A DNA stretch of 64,000 nt from the NCBI GenBank assembly GCA_004794655.1, contig SMMW01000634.1, positions 4,984,501-5,048,500 of the forward strand, in the 5' to 3' direction. The DNA comes from Marisa cornuarietis. Taxonomy: Eukaryota; Mollusca; Gastropoda; Architaenioglossa; Ampullariidae. Of the stretch, positions 12,364 through 24,186 are shown one piece after another. The position numbers and the translations under genes were made by a program. Numbering within the stretch: the stretch's first letter is position 1; every line of letters starts with the position of its first letter. The notes beneath the pieces were generated by a model that was not told the DNA's origin, did not search any database, and saw only the letters and a list, made by a program, of their open reading frames with translations.

Positions 12364-15300
12364 ATGGCGGATCTTTCCAAATGTTTCTTTCATTCATGTG
12401 CAGATGAGGTATTAAGTTTTTTTTATGTAGTAATGCACGTTAACAATAGTAGTACATTTAATTAAAAAACTTTAATACTGTTGGTGATGAAAATTCTCTG
12501 AAATCAACAATGCCGGAAGTTGAAATACGGGGATTTCGATTCATGGAGACAGAACACATGCTGTAGGTTACGTATAGATTGTAATTTTATTGACATTCGA
12601 TCACATTTGAATCATTTAATTTTTTGAATGAGCATTTATATCTGTCTCATTTGTTTTTCTGTCCCGTTAAAAATATCTCTGGCCTTGAGGATCGAGGGCC
12701 CTTAAAACTTTAATTAAAGGCAGAGTATTGGTGAAGGTGGGGGGAACCTTCAAGAACTTATAAATCGTGCCAAATAAGTTATTGAATATTGATTATAGTA
12801 AGCTATGTCATGATGTTTAAATATTTTTATGTTTTGATGTAAATGCTTAATTATATGCAGATCTCATTTGTTTCATTACAGATCTCATAAAAGTCACGTT
12901 TAATCAGTGCCAGTTTTGAGTCTGATGCTGATGAGGTCTTTGAGTCAAAGTTTGACAGTAAGATCACAAAGAGACAACAAATATAGCGAAACGTGCGGTT
13001 CAAGACGAGGGACAGTGCGTTGTTTACCAGGATCGAGTGTCAAAGCATGAATCCGCTGTTGTGCAAAGATGTTATAGATAATGCCGTTTTATTTTTTCAC
13101 TAAGAGGACAAAAGACATAATACAAATATACTTTTAATAGTAACAGTGAAAACAAAATTAAAGCTTTTTTTAGAGGACACATGTCATTCATATTTGGAAA
13201 GACAATTAGATTCAGTAAAAGAAAAACTGCAGATGAATTCTGACAACAATTTTTAACAAATATATTATACTTATAACGTTTGTTGCATATGTTACTCACC
13301 CAGTTATCACCAGAAGACAAAGAAAATGTAGTCAGCAGTTACCTGTCACATCCTTCTAAAAACAATTACACTCAAGGGCACATGGCTCACAAGGAGAACT
13401 ACTCAGAAACTACCAACTCATGTGTTGGCAGATTTCAAATGTGCAATTCAAATAATTCACCTATCAGTTTCAAGTCTTTCAGTGATGACAATGAACTGTC
13501 TAAGCTTAAGATAAATCCTCACCACAAAGAGGATCAATGTTTTGAAGAGGATATTTTCCAAAATAGGTTGCCTGTGATTAAAGACTTTCCCTATGGAAAA
13601 TGTTCTGGCTTCATTCCAGGGGAACATCATCTACGTTTATTTGGCAGCATAGATAAAGAAGAGCTTCAGGCTATGGTGCAGGAGAATTCTACTGATAGAT
13701 TATCTGAAGTGGGGATGTATCTGCAGCATTCAGTTGGAGAAAGCAGTGTGTCGGTTAGCAGCACAGACACCAGTATAGACAATCAGAAGACCATGGTGGT
13801 TTCTCCACTAACAGAATTTCTCATGAAAAATGGGGCAAGAAGAAACAAGGAGCAGTGGGATAGCAATCAGTGTAGACCTAGGAGACAATCATTTTCCAAA
13901 ATTCCTATAAAGACAAACACTGTATCCAACAGTTCAAAGATCTCTCCGCATGTAGATGCTCAGATTCTGAGTCAAAGCATTCTAAAGCACTCAGACATTT
14001 CACGAAAGTGTGATAAATGTGATGAAGTTAATGAATCGTGTAAAACCAGCTCATTGTCCAGTAGTTTATATATTCCAGGTGACTTTGTAGAGAGAGGATA
14101 CTCTGGTGGTTTTTCCAGTTTTACTCCAGAGTACAAGCTAAGCAGTGAAGTTCTACATGAGGTTAAGGGAGGTCAAACAAGCCCAGAATTTCACTGCAGT
14201 TTAGCCCGTAATGTAGACAATTCAGAAGGTGCTTTTACAACTGTTTCTGTCAACAGTTTTCAAAAAGTAGTTACAGAAAGGAAGAGTTTTGGAGGAAGAA
14301 CAATTTTACAATGCACTAGAAGTATTGATAGTGTTCAAAATAAAGGTGTGACTATGAATGATGCTGTCCTGAAATCAGCAACGAAACCAGTAAGATTTTT
14401 GCCTCTACAACCAGTCCAAAAAGTCACTGTTAACCAGCAAAATAAGGAGAACAAGTCATCTTTGAGTGATGATCAGGTACCTTTTTCAGTTTTTTGATTT
14501 TGTCATTTTTTTTTTTTTTGGTGTGGTTTCTTAAGTGACATGGTGGTTTTTCACATTACAGCTCTTCTCCACCCACCAAGAGAGCACGAGTTTCACGCCA
14601 TGGGTTCAAAACTGGGGTTTAAGTAATTTCTCTGTCATCTTTCTAATGATCTTCTGGCTTGCCATGATACTCACTTGACATTGAAAAACTCAACTTTTAA
14701 TCAACCACCCTGTCACAGTACCCATTTCCTCTAAAGTTAATGCTGTCTTTCTGAGTTATGCATGAGCATTCATGTAAACATGTGCATGCACACACACAAA
14801 CCCTCTCCCCCCTACAAAAATATAAAAATCTGATTTACACAATCTGCTAACCCTTGGACAAGAAATGTTTGCTTCCATCTCTAACCTATTGTCATATCTT
14901 TGTTCACATCTGTCTAATGACATTATGACTCTTGGAATTTGCTTCATTGCATAAAAAGAGTAATATAAACTTTAGCTGTTTTGTACCATTATAGTATTAA
15001 GTAGTAATGTATAAATGTGGGTTATCATAATCATTTCAATGGATGTGCCAATGATTATTTATCATTGATTATGGAAAAGTGCTCCTTTTTTAAAGTTATG
15101 ATGATGTCCATTTTTAATGCGCAGGTATCCATTCAGAAGAATGCTCATTGTGCAGCAAAAAAAAAAAAAGAAATATAATAAAAAAGTAAATAAATAGATA
15201 AAACACCAGGAAAGTAAAAAATAAAGACAGAAGTGTTGCTTGGTTGTTTAAGTTTAAGTCCGTCTTAAATAAACAGATGGGTCTTCAATCTTTTTCGAAA

Positions 15301-18300
15301 CGTGGTTGGTGAGGTGATGGTGGTGAGGTGATGGTAGACAGTGACGATGGCAGAGCATTCCACAATTTAGGTGCCGCGTTTTTGAAGGCCCTGGCTCCAG
15401 TGCGCTTCTTGTTTGTGTCTTACACTGCAGGGAGACAGAAGCGCAACTGGGAGCCAGAGCGCAGACCACGTGACGGCGGGTAAGGAGGAACTATCTCTTG
15501 CAAATAGTCAGACCTCTTGCAGCCACTAGTGCCTGATCAATCACCTTGATCATATGTGGAATAACAGGGTGCAGCAACGGGTCCCGCAGTAAACAAAATG
15601 ATTCTCTAGATGTATCTTTCCATAGGATGCCCAAAATTGTTTTTATATTTCACCAAAGTAACTAAAGTGATGAAAAGAAATGAATGCTCATGCATAACTC
15701 AGAAAGACAGCATAACTTAGATTAGAGAAAATGGGTACTGTGACAGGGTTTGTGATTAAAAGTTGAGTTTTTCAGTGTCAAGTGAGTATCATGGCATGAA
15801 ATCATTTTATAGTCAATTGAATTATATGTCTCTTGGTACAGTTCATAATACAATGTCTACAGTAAGTAGAGAGTTTATTTTTACAGGTGCATAAAGTCAC
15901 ATATGCATGGATTTGAAAATCAATAAAGACTAAACATTTTCAACAGTTGTATTCATCTTCAACATGAAGAGTAAACTAAAAATACAGGAAAGTGATTGTT
16001 GGGAGGAACAAATAACTGAGCAGTAGATACTGTGAACAGCCTATGAACACATGAATGAGTGTATAGATGTTAGCTGTCAATTACATTTATTTTTGCCTTT
16101 TATCAAACATTGGTTGGATGTGAAAACTTGTAGTCGGCAAATTGGATATGATGAAAACAAAAACTTAACTGAAGATAGTCATTGACTGAACACCACTAAG
16201 CAAGCAGGATGGCAGACAGGGCCTTGTTGCTTATGTGTGTCACATAGTTACAAATAGTGGATTTCATGAAGCATGATGGACTGGTCCAGCTGTTTGCAGA
16301 ATAACTTTTGAATGGTAATGAATAAAATCTTCCGTTCAAATACAGATCTTTATGACAGTGTTGATAAAGAGAAACCAATCTCTTCATCTAATGTAAATGA
16401 CATCTTCATTGCACTTGCAGAGGTTTAGACTAGGTCCTAACTATTGCTTTCATTAAATTTAGACAACAGATTATGGAAGTCCAGCATCACCAATACCAGA
16501 ACTGTTATGCGATTCCTATTGTTTTTTTTAGGATGATATATGATCAGCTGGCAGGGTCAGATTTGATTTAGTTCTTGTTTTTGCTGAGTGATTTGTGTAC
16601 TTTCCTCAAGATTAATGCTACCACAGGAAAAAAGACAAACTTTCAGAGTGATATTAAAGTATGCATAATGCTACACTTTTCTATGGTAGATATATGACTT
16701 TGATTGTACACAAAGTGCTATTCTGTTATGTATTTAGAATTGGAAAGGTTGATGGTGTATGAAGACAAGAAACATATTAGGGTGGCGTTTTCTATAGCGC
16801 ATTTACTCATTGTCGTTTGCTTACTCATATCACAGGTGGAAAGTGATGGCTTAATGAAAGCTGTTTCTTTGTAAGCAGCATCAACAATGCAGCTAGAACT
16901 GCTCTTTGATGCTGGTACAATTATTGCTTGTCAACAGCCTGGCATTCACAGACACTTCAGTAGCTCAAAGTATCCAGGGTTGACTGCAGCTGACCTGGAA
17001 GATTTAAGGAGAAGAGGGTTCAAGCACACAGCACAGTCTTCTAGACAGCCACTTATCTCCCAGGACAACTCTTTGGATAGTGTTTCTGATGCAACTCAGT
17101 CAAAGGAACAGGTAAATGACTGTAGGTGAGAAGGTAATTAACTGCAGGTAGAAAGGTAATATTGAACTTACAGTCGACACTGATGAGACAGTAGCACAAG
17201 AATTTTACATCTTGTTCTAACAGTTCTAACTGCAAATGTTCATTAAAGGCTAGTGCATCTATATGATGTAAAAGTAACATAAGCAAGAGCAGTCCACTTA
17301 TAAGGTGGAGCCTATATTTTGAGGAATTTGGAAACAGTAAGCGAGGAAAGTTGTCATTTTTTTAAAGCTAGTTTTAACTATTTCATCTTCTGCTTGAATA
17401 TGAAGGCTAACAGATAAAGATTTAGGTGTGTTTTCCAGTTTACAGATAACTTGTTTTCATACTAGCCCGTAGCATTATAACCTTATTAAAACCTTTTAGT
17501 TATAGAGAAAGTGCAATATTTTTTAAAGTTTTTTTTCCAAAATGAACTTGGGGCCAGTGTTCTGGTCTTAAAAAACTAGCAAAACAAACCTGAAATCTTT
17601 TAGAATTTTTAGAAACAATTTTAACTTTTAAAGTTAACTGAGTAATTTAGAGACTATCGGTAGTACTAGTAAAGCACCAGTTCAAACATTGTTTTGGTAA
17701 TTACTGTAAATTTCAGACTATAAGCAGTGACTTTTTTCCCCAGCTTTAAACCCTCTGGCTTAAACAGCGATGCTGCCTGTTTGCGGATTTTTCAGATTCA
17801 GATTGCTTTCTTTAGTTTCATTCCAAAGCTAAAATAAATAGTAACTATTATTATGTCTGCGCTGGCTTTGCTTAGATGCTTCACCTATTGTCATTCCACT
17901 GGTTAGTGTCTGGTTACCATTCACAAGTTTTGAAAGTCCTTGGTCAGCCTATCTAATAATTTATCATTATTTATCCTGCATTGCCTATGATGGTCTTCAC
18001 CGAGTGTCTATAAACATGGGTAGAAAATGGAGACAAAAGAAAGCTTTTGGAAAGATTTACTATACAAGGTTAGGTCCAGAAATCGAGTCCACATATTTTA
18101 TATGGTTAGTCACTGCATGCTATCTAGTATCTCTGACCTGAGATGGTTTGGAACTGTATTTTGTGTTATCTCTAATGTTTCAGATAGAAGAAGAAGCTAG
18201 GGCAGCTGTGACTCGACTTCACACCATCCTTAACGGTGAGAAGCAGCACAAGCTGGCTAATGGTACTTCCTCACCAGTTTTTCTAACACACTATCCACGT

Positions 18301-18981
18301 ATGTATTTTATTTTACAGTTATTCACAATTTAACGCTCAGTTTTATTCATACCTATTTTGCTCCTCAGGGTCATTTGCATTTACAGGAACAAGATCTTGT
18401 TTTAAACAGAGGGCGTTCGTGAACACATGACTATTCGCGGTCTTTTAATATTTTTTACATTTTACAGCTTGCTTGAATATCTGTAGGAACTAAAATGATT
18501 GCAAGTTTTATTTTTCTTGTTCTCCTCCCTGTGCCTATGTGCTTAAGTAAGACAATAACATGAACACAATCTTGACTCAGCAAAGTGGACTATAAACGTT
18601 GCACATTTCATTTCAGCACCAAAGGAGCCTTCACGAATCACTTGGAACAGTACTCCAGCTGAAATACCAGACAGGATGTACTCACCTAATGCATTTCCCT
18701 CCTGTCCTCGTCCTATTCTGCAGAAGGTAGACATGCCTGTTCATTTGTTTGTTTAGTCATTTTCATTACCATTTCTTTCAGCTGCTTTACATTGTTTTAA
18801 AAACATATCTTCATGCAAAAATGATTATGATTGCATCATGATTACAAAATCTGCAATTAATATGATTATTTTACAGAGAGGAGATGACAAACCATTTCCA
18901 TTCAGGGATGATCCACCATCACCCATTGTTGTGACACGCAAACGACAGTTCAAATTGGCTTCATCATTCCAGATGTCTTGA
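12364..18981 (+). CDS. Unrecognised six-exon gene, low-complexity polar protein (about 588 aa)
   Basis: Proposed exons: 12364-12408 (MADLSKCFFHSCADE), 13304-14476, 16893-17111, 18184-18298, 18617-18726, 18877-18981 (stop TGA). All junctions are GT-AG and phases agree (0, 0, 0, 1, 0), giving 1767 nt. The large second exon (391 codons) is the strongest evidence of coding. The protein is rich in Ser, Asn, Lys and Gln, has no transmembrane segment or signal peptide, and looks largely disordered. It ends in a basic, proline-containing tail: SPIVVTRKRQFKLASSFQMS. A compact patch YPGLTAADLEDLRRRGF (third exon) may be a short helix or interaction motif. I do not recognise the family. Some details are uncertain: exon 3 could start at 16938 instead of 16893, and exon 4 could end at 18235 instead of 18298; both alternatives keep the frame. 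The KEN-like string near the exon 2 end (NKENKS) and the S/T-P sites would fit a regulated protein, but that is only suggestive. Confidence 0.8.
14660..15797. mobile_element. 1.1-kb element with ~115-bp terminal inverted repeats in an intron
   Basis: The left arm 14660-14773, starting GCCATGATACTCACTTGACA, is repeated in reverse complement at about 15682-15797 with high identity (for example GCATAACTCAGAAAGACAGC against its mirror). The interior (about 900 bp) contains a distinctly GC-richer block at about 15250-15560 that differs from the AT-rich intron around it. Reading that block gives no intact ORF. The element lies in the second intron of the unknown gene. The superfamily is not clear; no target duplication could be fixed. 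Confidence 0.75.
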
Positions 18982-21900
18982 CCCTACATGTGACAGACTT
19001 TGTGTGAAAACTTTATGTACCATATACCCTTAGTTTTTTATGGTAATGAATGGGACTTTCAAAAACTCAGGGACAGTAGATCTGCTTTCACCAATAAACC
19101 TACATATATGTTGCATTTGCATTAGGTAACAATTAATTGTAAAGTCTTGTGGGACTTTGCTCTACTGATTACAGAATAGCAGCTAGGCAAGGGTCTTGAT
19201 GGCTTTTGCAAAATTTGGGAGAGGTGGCACAAGGGAAGTGTTTCTTGATATGTTCATTTAAGATACATTTGTGCAACATGGACAAATAGGTCAAAATATT
19301 TTTGAGATGTGCAATTTATCTCAGCATTCAGAGATAATTGAGCCTGTTCCTTTTGAGAGGCCTACACTTTGTGGCATTTTAACACTTCATTTTACCTCTA
19401 GGCTCTGGCAGCTCATGAAGTGATGGAAACTTTTGAGTTTTGGTTTGTAAGGCCATCTACTTTTTTCCCTTAAACATGTGATTGCCAGGGTATGTGTTCT
19501 GCTTCTGAGCATTATCACTGTCAGATCATTTTATGTTCCTGTCAGATTGATGTTGCTTAAAAGGTAGATTTATTGTTCAGTACTACAGTATTGCTCAGGT
19601 ACGACAGTAGTTGATCATAAGCCAATTCGTTCATTTGAATTTGTGTGTTCACAGAATTTTTAGTTACCTTGTGGCTTTCATGCATCACTGTGAAATAAGT
19701 TCACAGTAAAACTTAGGTTGCAAGTCCTACTGGAAGCTGAACTCTGGTAGAGAGCACAGCTGCAAAGTTTAGCAAATTCTGAAATGGTATATTTGCCGAT
19801 TTGGTTTTTAAGAGAAAAGGATAGGTTTTCATAAAGTTAAACTCAAAGTGCTCCAAGGGCATGCATCCACACAGGTAGATTCTGCAGTTAACTTGTTCAA
19901 GAATGGCATTTATACTGCCATTGTGCTGTTACCCATTGATGTCAACAGTGGAAAGTGAGCCATGAGACTATAAAATGACAAACTTTCCTTTACATAAGTA
20001 CACGTTTTATATTTAAATAAGTAAGCTGCTACAGCAATCACAATTTAGTGCTAGATTACTTGTGCAACTATACTCCAGTAGATTTTATATGGGGACAAAA
20101 AAAAACAACAAAAAAACCCAGAGATGCACAAAAATTTGCTGCTCAAAACTATAAATATGTGGCTCAAGAATGATGCAAAATGCAAAACTAAGTCAAATTA
20201 TAAATTTTGTGATGTTGCATAGTTGTTTTGAAAATGCTACTACTGGTCCATGAAACCAAAGAATGAAAAAAAAATTTTTTGTCCTAATGTTTGTTATATA
20301 AAACTGTACTAATCTCAGGTAACGAAAGCAAACTGAAATATATGCTTTTAGCTTATTATGGATTTTGTTGGAATTTAATTTTTTTTTTGCAATACTCTAC
20401 AATTGTCTGTGGCGTTGAAGCCATCTCACAGTGTTTCACTTAATGAGCTGTGATTCTTGACATTTTGATAATTTTTCTTTGTTGAAAAATTCATGTGGTC
20501 ATTTAGGTGAGCTTTTTTGAGAGGAAGAAAAGAGTATTGAAGTGCTACCCTCCAGTATCAATGTCCATGCAAAGCTGATACCATTTCAAACGTTGTACAG
20601 TTTTATAAGTGATGCTACAGACCTGAATTATGCTTCTTGTGGTTTTAGGATGACTTTTTTTGTTTAAACCAAGCTTAAATATTGTGTGATGATTTCTCAC
20701 AACACGCAAGTAAAATAATTATTATTGGTCCTTCATCAGCAAGTCATTTAAAATTGATTTTAAGAGCAAATAGTGAAATTAAAATTGAGCACATGAGTAG
20801 ACTTTGCTATGCAGTACAGGAAGAAATTAACATTTGCAGTTGGGAGGGAGGACAAATAAAGACTAATGTATCTAATGTATTTATAAGGACTTTTAAAGGG
20901 GCAAAATTTCCATGACAAAGGTATGCCAGTTATGTAGTAATATATGGTGCACAGTTTATAATTTGTCTTTTGCCTTTCTATGGCCATAAATTCATTACAT
21001 GCTTGTCAATTCCATATTTATCATCAATACTCCACAATGTTGAAAATACTTCTCAAAATTTGGACACATGAAATTAGCACGAGCACATATATCTTAGAAT
21101 TTGAAGAATGTAGATAAAAACAGTAATGGCGTAATTTATGAGCATTACTTATTTTGTACAACACTTAGCTATGTCAACATGGATATAACCTAGCCTTTGC
21201 ATCACATGCATTTATCCTTGCAAATGACATCCTCGATGTGAGTGATGTCCATTTGTCTAACAAACTGGAGAGGGCTGCTTTTTTTGTCTCATTTGATATT
21301 ATCATCTTTGCTCCAGGCATTGTGATATGTATTTTGACATGCATGTCACTATGTGTTTGGAATGTGATTCCCCTTCTTGATTACTGAAGTTCCTTTTTGA
21401 CAGACTTTTACAATGGACACGGTTCTGCTGGTTTCAACTCCTTGACGTTTGTTAGTGGACTTTTTTTGTGTTAAGGCTCATTTATCATTCCAAAGTAACC
21501 TTTGATGTCTGTGAAATACTGAGATAGTGTTTGCTGTAGATGTGTCTTCCTCCTTGTACAGTTTTGATGGCTGGGCATAAAATTGTGTTGTATGCAGTAC
21601 ACAGCCCACTACATATCTAAATAAATTTTTAATAATCATCACCTGATGATATTGCTTTCATGGAATTATACTTCTGAATTCTTCCATTTCTCTTTCATTA
21701 CACAAGATAATCCGACCTTTAATTCATCATTTTTGCATCTTTGTGTTGTAATTTTTTTCTCTGTGCTTTCTGCTCAGCAGCGAAATATGCAGTATCAAGT
21801 GCTTTTTATTACAGAAACCAAAAATAGGATTTCATATCGATTCAGACTCAAATTCCATATCTTTTGAGGTTGGTGTGGCAGTATTTTAATCATTGGCCTT

Positions 21901-22443
21901 TGATTGCTAACTGGGGTAGTTTCAAGTAAAGTTGGGATAGCCCAAGAGATTTTGCTAGTGCCAACATACCATGCAAAAACACGTCTTTCACTTTGCAGTT
22001 GTAAGAATGAAAGGTAGAGAGAGGAATTACATGAAAAACTAATTGAAAATTTTCAGCTCCTGAACTTTCTGTCATATCACAAAAGGTCAACCAGCCATTT
22101 TCAAGATGATTTGAAATGAAACTGCTGTTTAAAGTGGGTTTCTGACGTATACACTACATGTGTTGGTGCAAGGAGAGGAATTATCTTTTCCGCTTCCAAA
22201 GTGCACATATAGTAGAGCATGTAGTAGTGTCTGCGAGGGTGTGTGAGTGGGAAAAGGAACAGAAAAAGAACTAAAAAGACCAACTCCCTCTCTCGCCTAG
22301 TCTTCAAGTCGGGAAAGGATGCTGAAAATAATAATAATAAACACGATTTATCATGTTCTCAAGACAAAAACAAGCCCTGGATAGCTGATGAAAAATGGAA
22401 AGGTGAACAACAGTACTGACCAGTAATAAAAGACAAAACATAA
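18982..22443. other. 3' UTR / intergenic after the unknown gene
   Basis: No coding gene is visible, only ORFs below 80 codons. The first AATAAA on the plus strand is at 19093-19098, about 110 nt after the stop, and another AAATAAA lies near 21617. The transcript may end early or have a UTR of about 2.6 kb; sequence alone does not decide. Confidence 0.4.
19093..19098 (+). terminator. Candidate polyadenylation signal AATAAA
   Basis: This is the first canonical hexamer after the stop codon of the gene ending at 18981. It is a common motif in AT-rich DNA, so it is only a candidate. Confidence 0.35.
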
Positions 22444-23212
22444 AGGCCTATTCTCACGCTGCAATGTTTTCAGGGTTTGCGCATGCAAGATTTTGCCTGC
22501 TAGGCAAAATTGCAGCACCGTTCTACTCTCATGTAGCAAGGCCACTCGCTAGTGTCATGCGAGGTGACGTCATCCACGCACCACATTGTGGGTAGTCGAC
22601 AAAATGGCAGACTATCAGATACTTTTGGAAGCTACTGCTTCTATGTTAATAATATTGTCTGACGAAGTAGGGAGAGAGAAAAGAAGAAAAAAAAGATGTA
22701 GGTGAGGGGTGGGTAGCGCGAAGGAGTCGCTTAGATGCCTTATTTTCATGTCTTCTAAAAGAAATATCTTCGGAAGACTCGAGAGAATGAAGACACTTTT
22801 TGTGAAAGTCGTCTGCAACGTTTGAAGAAGTTTTATATTTGATCGAGGCTGCCCAGAGCATGAGCAATTTCAATTCAGGCATTCTTGGCCTTATTTCGGT
22901 TGAGATACTCTGGATTGGCAGTGTCAAACAGACAGGTAGTTTTCCCACATACAAATCATAGTCGTACACCTTTCTTCTGACCACATCGCCATTTTCTAAT
23001 TTGGAGGTAAAAGAGAGCCGACTGTGTTCAAGCATTCCGAATGGCTACAGCCATGTAATGTAGGTCAGACTCTGCAAGAAAATAGAATCGCGTCTTATCC
23101 GTGAAAACCTTGATGCAAAGCCCCCACCCAGCGGTGTGCAAAACTCGGAATGGTTCTAGTAGGGCCTACAAACCCTGCAAAGTGCGGTAAATTGCAGCGT
23201 GAAAATAGGCCT
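22444..23212. mobile_element. PIF/Harbinger-like element with TAA target duplication
   Basis: The ends AGGCCTATTCTCACGCTGCA (left) and, in reverse complement, AGGCCTATTTTCACGCTGCA (right) form inverted repeats of about 21 bp. TAA stands directly outside both ends (22441-22443 and 23213-23215), the 3-bp duplication typical of PIF/Harbinger. At 769 bp it is too short for an intact transposase plus Myb-like protein. A plus-strand start near 22604 reads MADYQILLEATAS and then a basic run EKRRKKRC. This recalls the N-terminal part of Harbinger transposases but is soon interrupted. A 129-codon minus-strand ORF (22646-23035) has no recognisable domain. Confidence 0.75.
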
Positions 23213-24186
23213 TAAGACACAAAGAGGAATTGGGTAACAAACAGTGATGATTGAGAGTTGTGTGGATCCACTGAGTAACAAGCAAGCAGACTAGTCACTG
23301 GATGAAAAAAAAAAGATTAGTGTTAGATGTAATGCTCATGGAAGAGATGTGCTATTTAAAAGAGTTGATTGTTGGTGGGTTGTGGATATGTTTAGCTGCA
23401 CAGTAACAAGATCCTGTGACCACATCTAGTGGTTCTGGGGACAGAGATTACTTAGCAAACGATTGTTAGATGAAGAACAATGTTGTCTGGGGTTGGGATG
23501 CAGGAAAAGATTAGTTCAGAGAATAGGTAGGGCAAGAGCCTTCAAAAAAATAAAAGTGAAAACAGCACAGACAGCTTGGGCCAAATGGCAGCACAGGTGG
23601 GTAACCAGTGCAGATTAAGGAGAAAAGTGACGAGGAGTGATGAGGTCCATCTAACAGATATTAAATTTGAGTTTGCTGAAATCTTAAGTCACTGGTGACA
23701 GCTGCAAATACAGTATGCTCTTGTTTATAGACCAAATCTGGTATGGGACAAATAAACTGATTACCCTCTGCTTGCCCACATACAAGTGCATGGCTGTAGT
23801 TCAGCTGGATACATGCCTAATAGCAATTCATGATCACCTATCATGAACAGACACCATCTATCACATTCTACACGAAATAATCCTTGAATGAGTCAATGCC
23901 ATTGCCTTCCACCTTGATAATGCACACTACACAATATAATAGTTCGCTTCCTCCCTTTTATATCAAATACACGGACTATGAACAGATCAACAGACTTTTT
24001 GCTCAGTCCTTGTTCACAAACAATCCACGCTCATGCCTTTTCTCAGAGATAAGAAGTTTGTTTCAGAATCTCTGGATAATGAAATAGCAATACTGCTATT
24101 TAAAATGAGGGCAGTTGTGCACTCTGTCAAGCTGAAAATTCAAGAACTATGCAACAGTCAGAAGACAAGTCTTCACTGATTAGATA
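23213..24186. other. 3' flank of MMADHC, no gene seen
   Basis: Only one short ORF (23884-24087) is present and it has no family resemblance. The right part is presumably 3' UTR of the minus-strand MMADHC-like gene. Confidence 0.4.
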
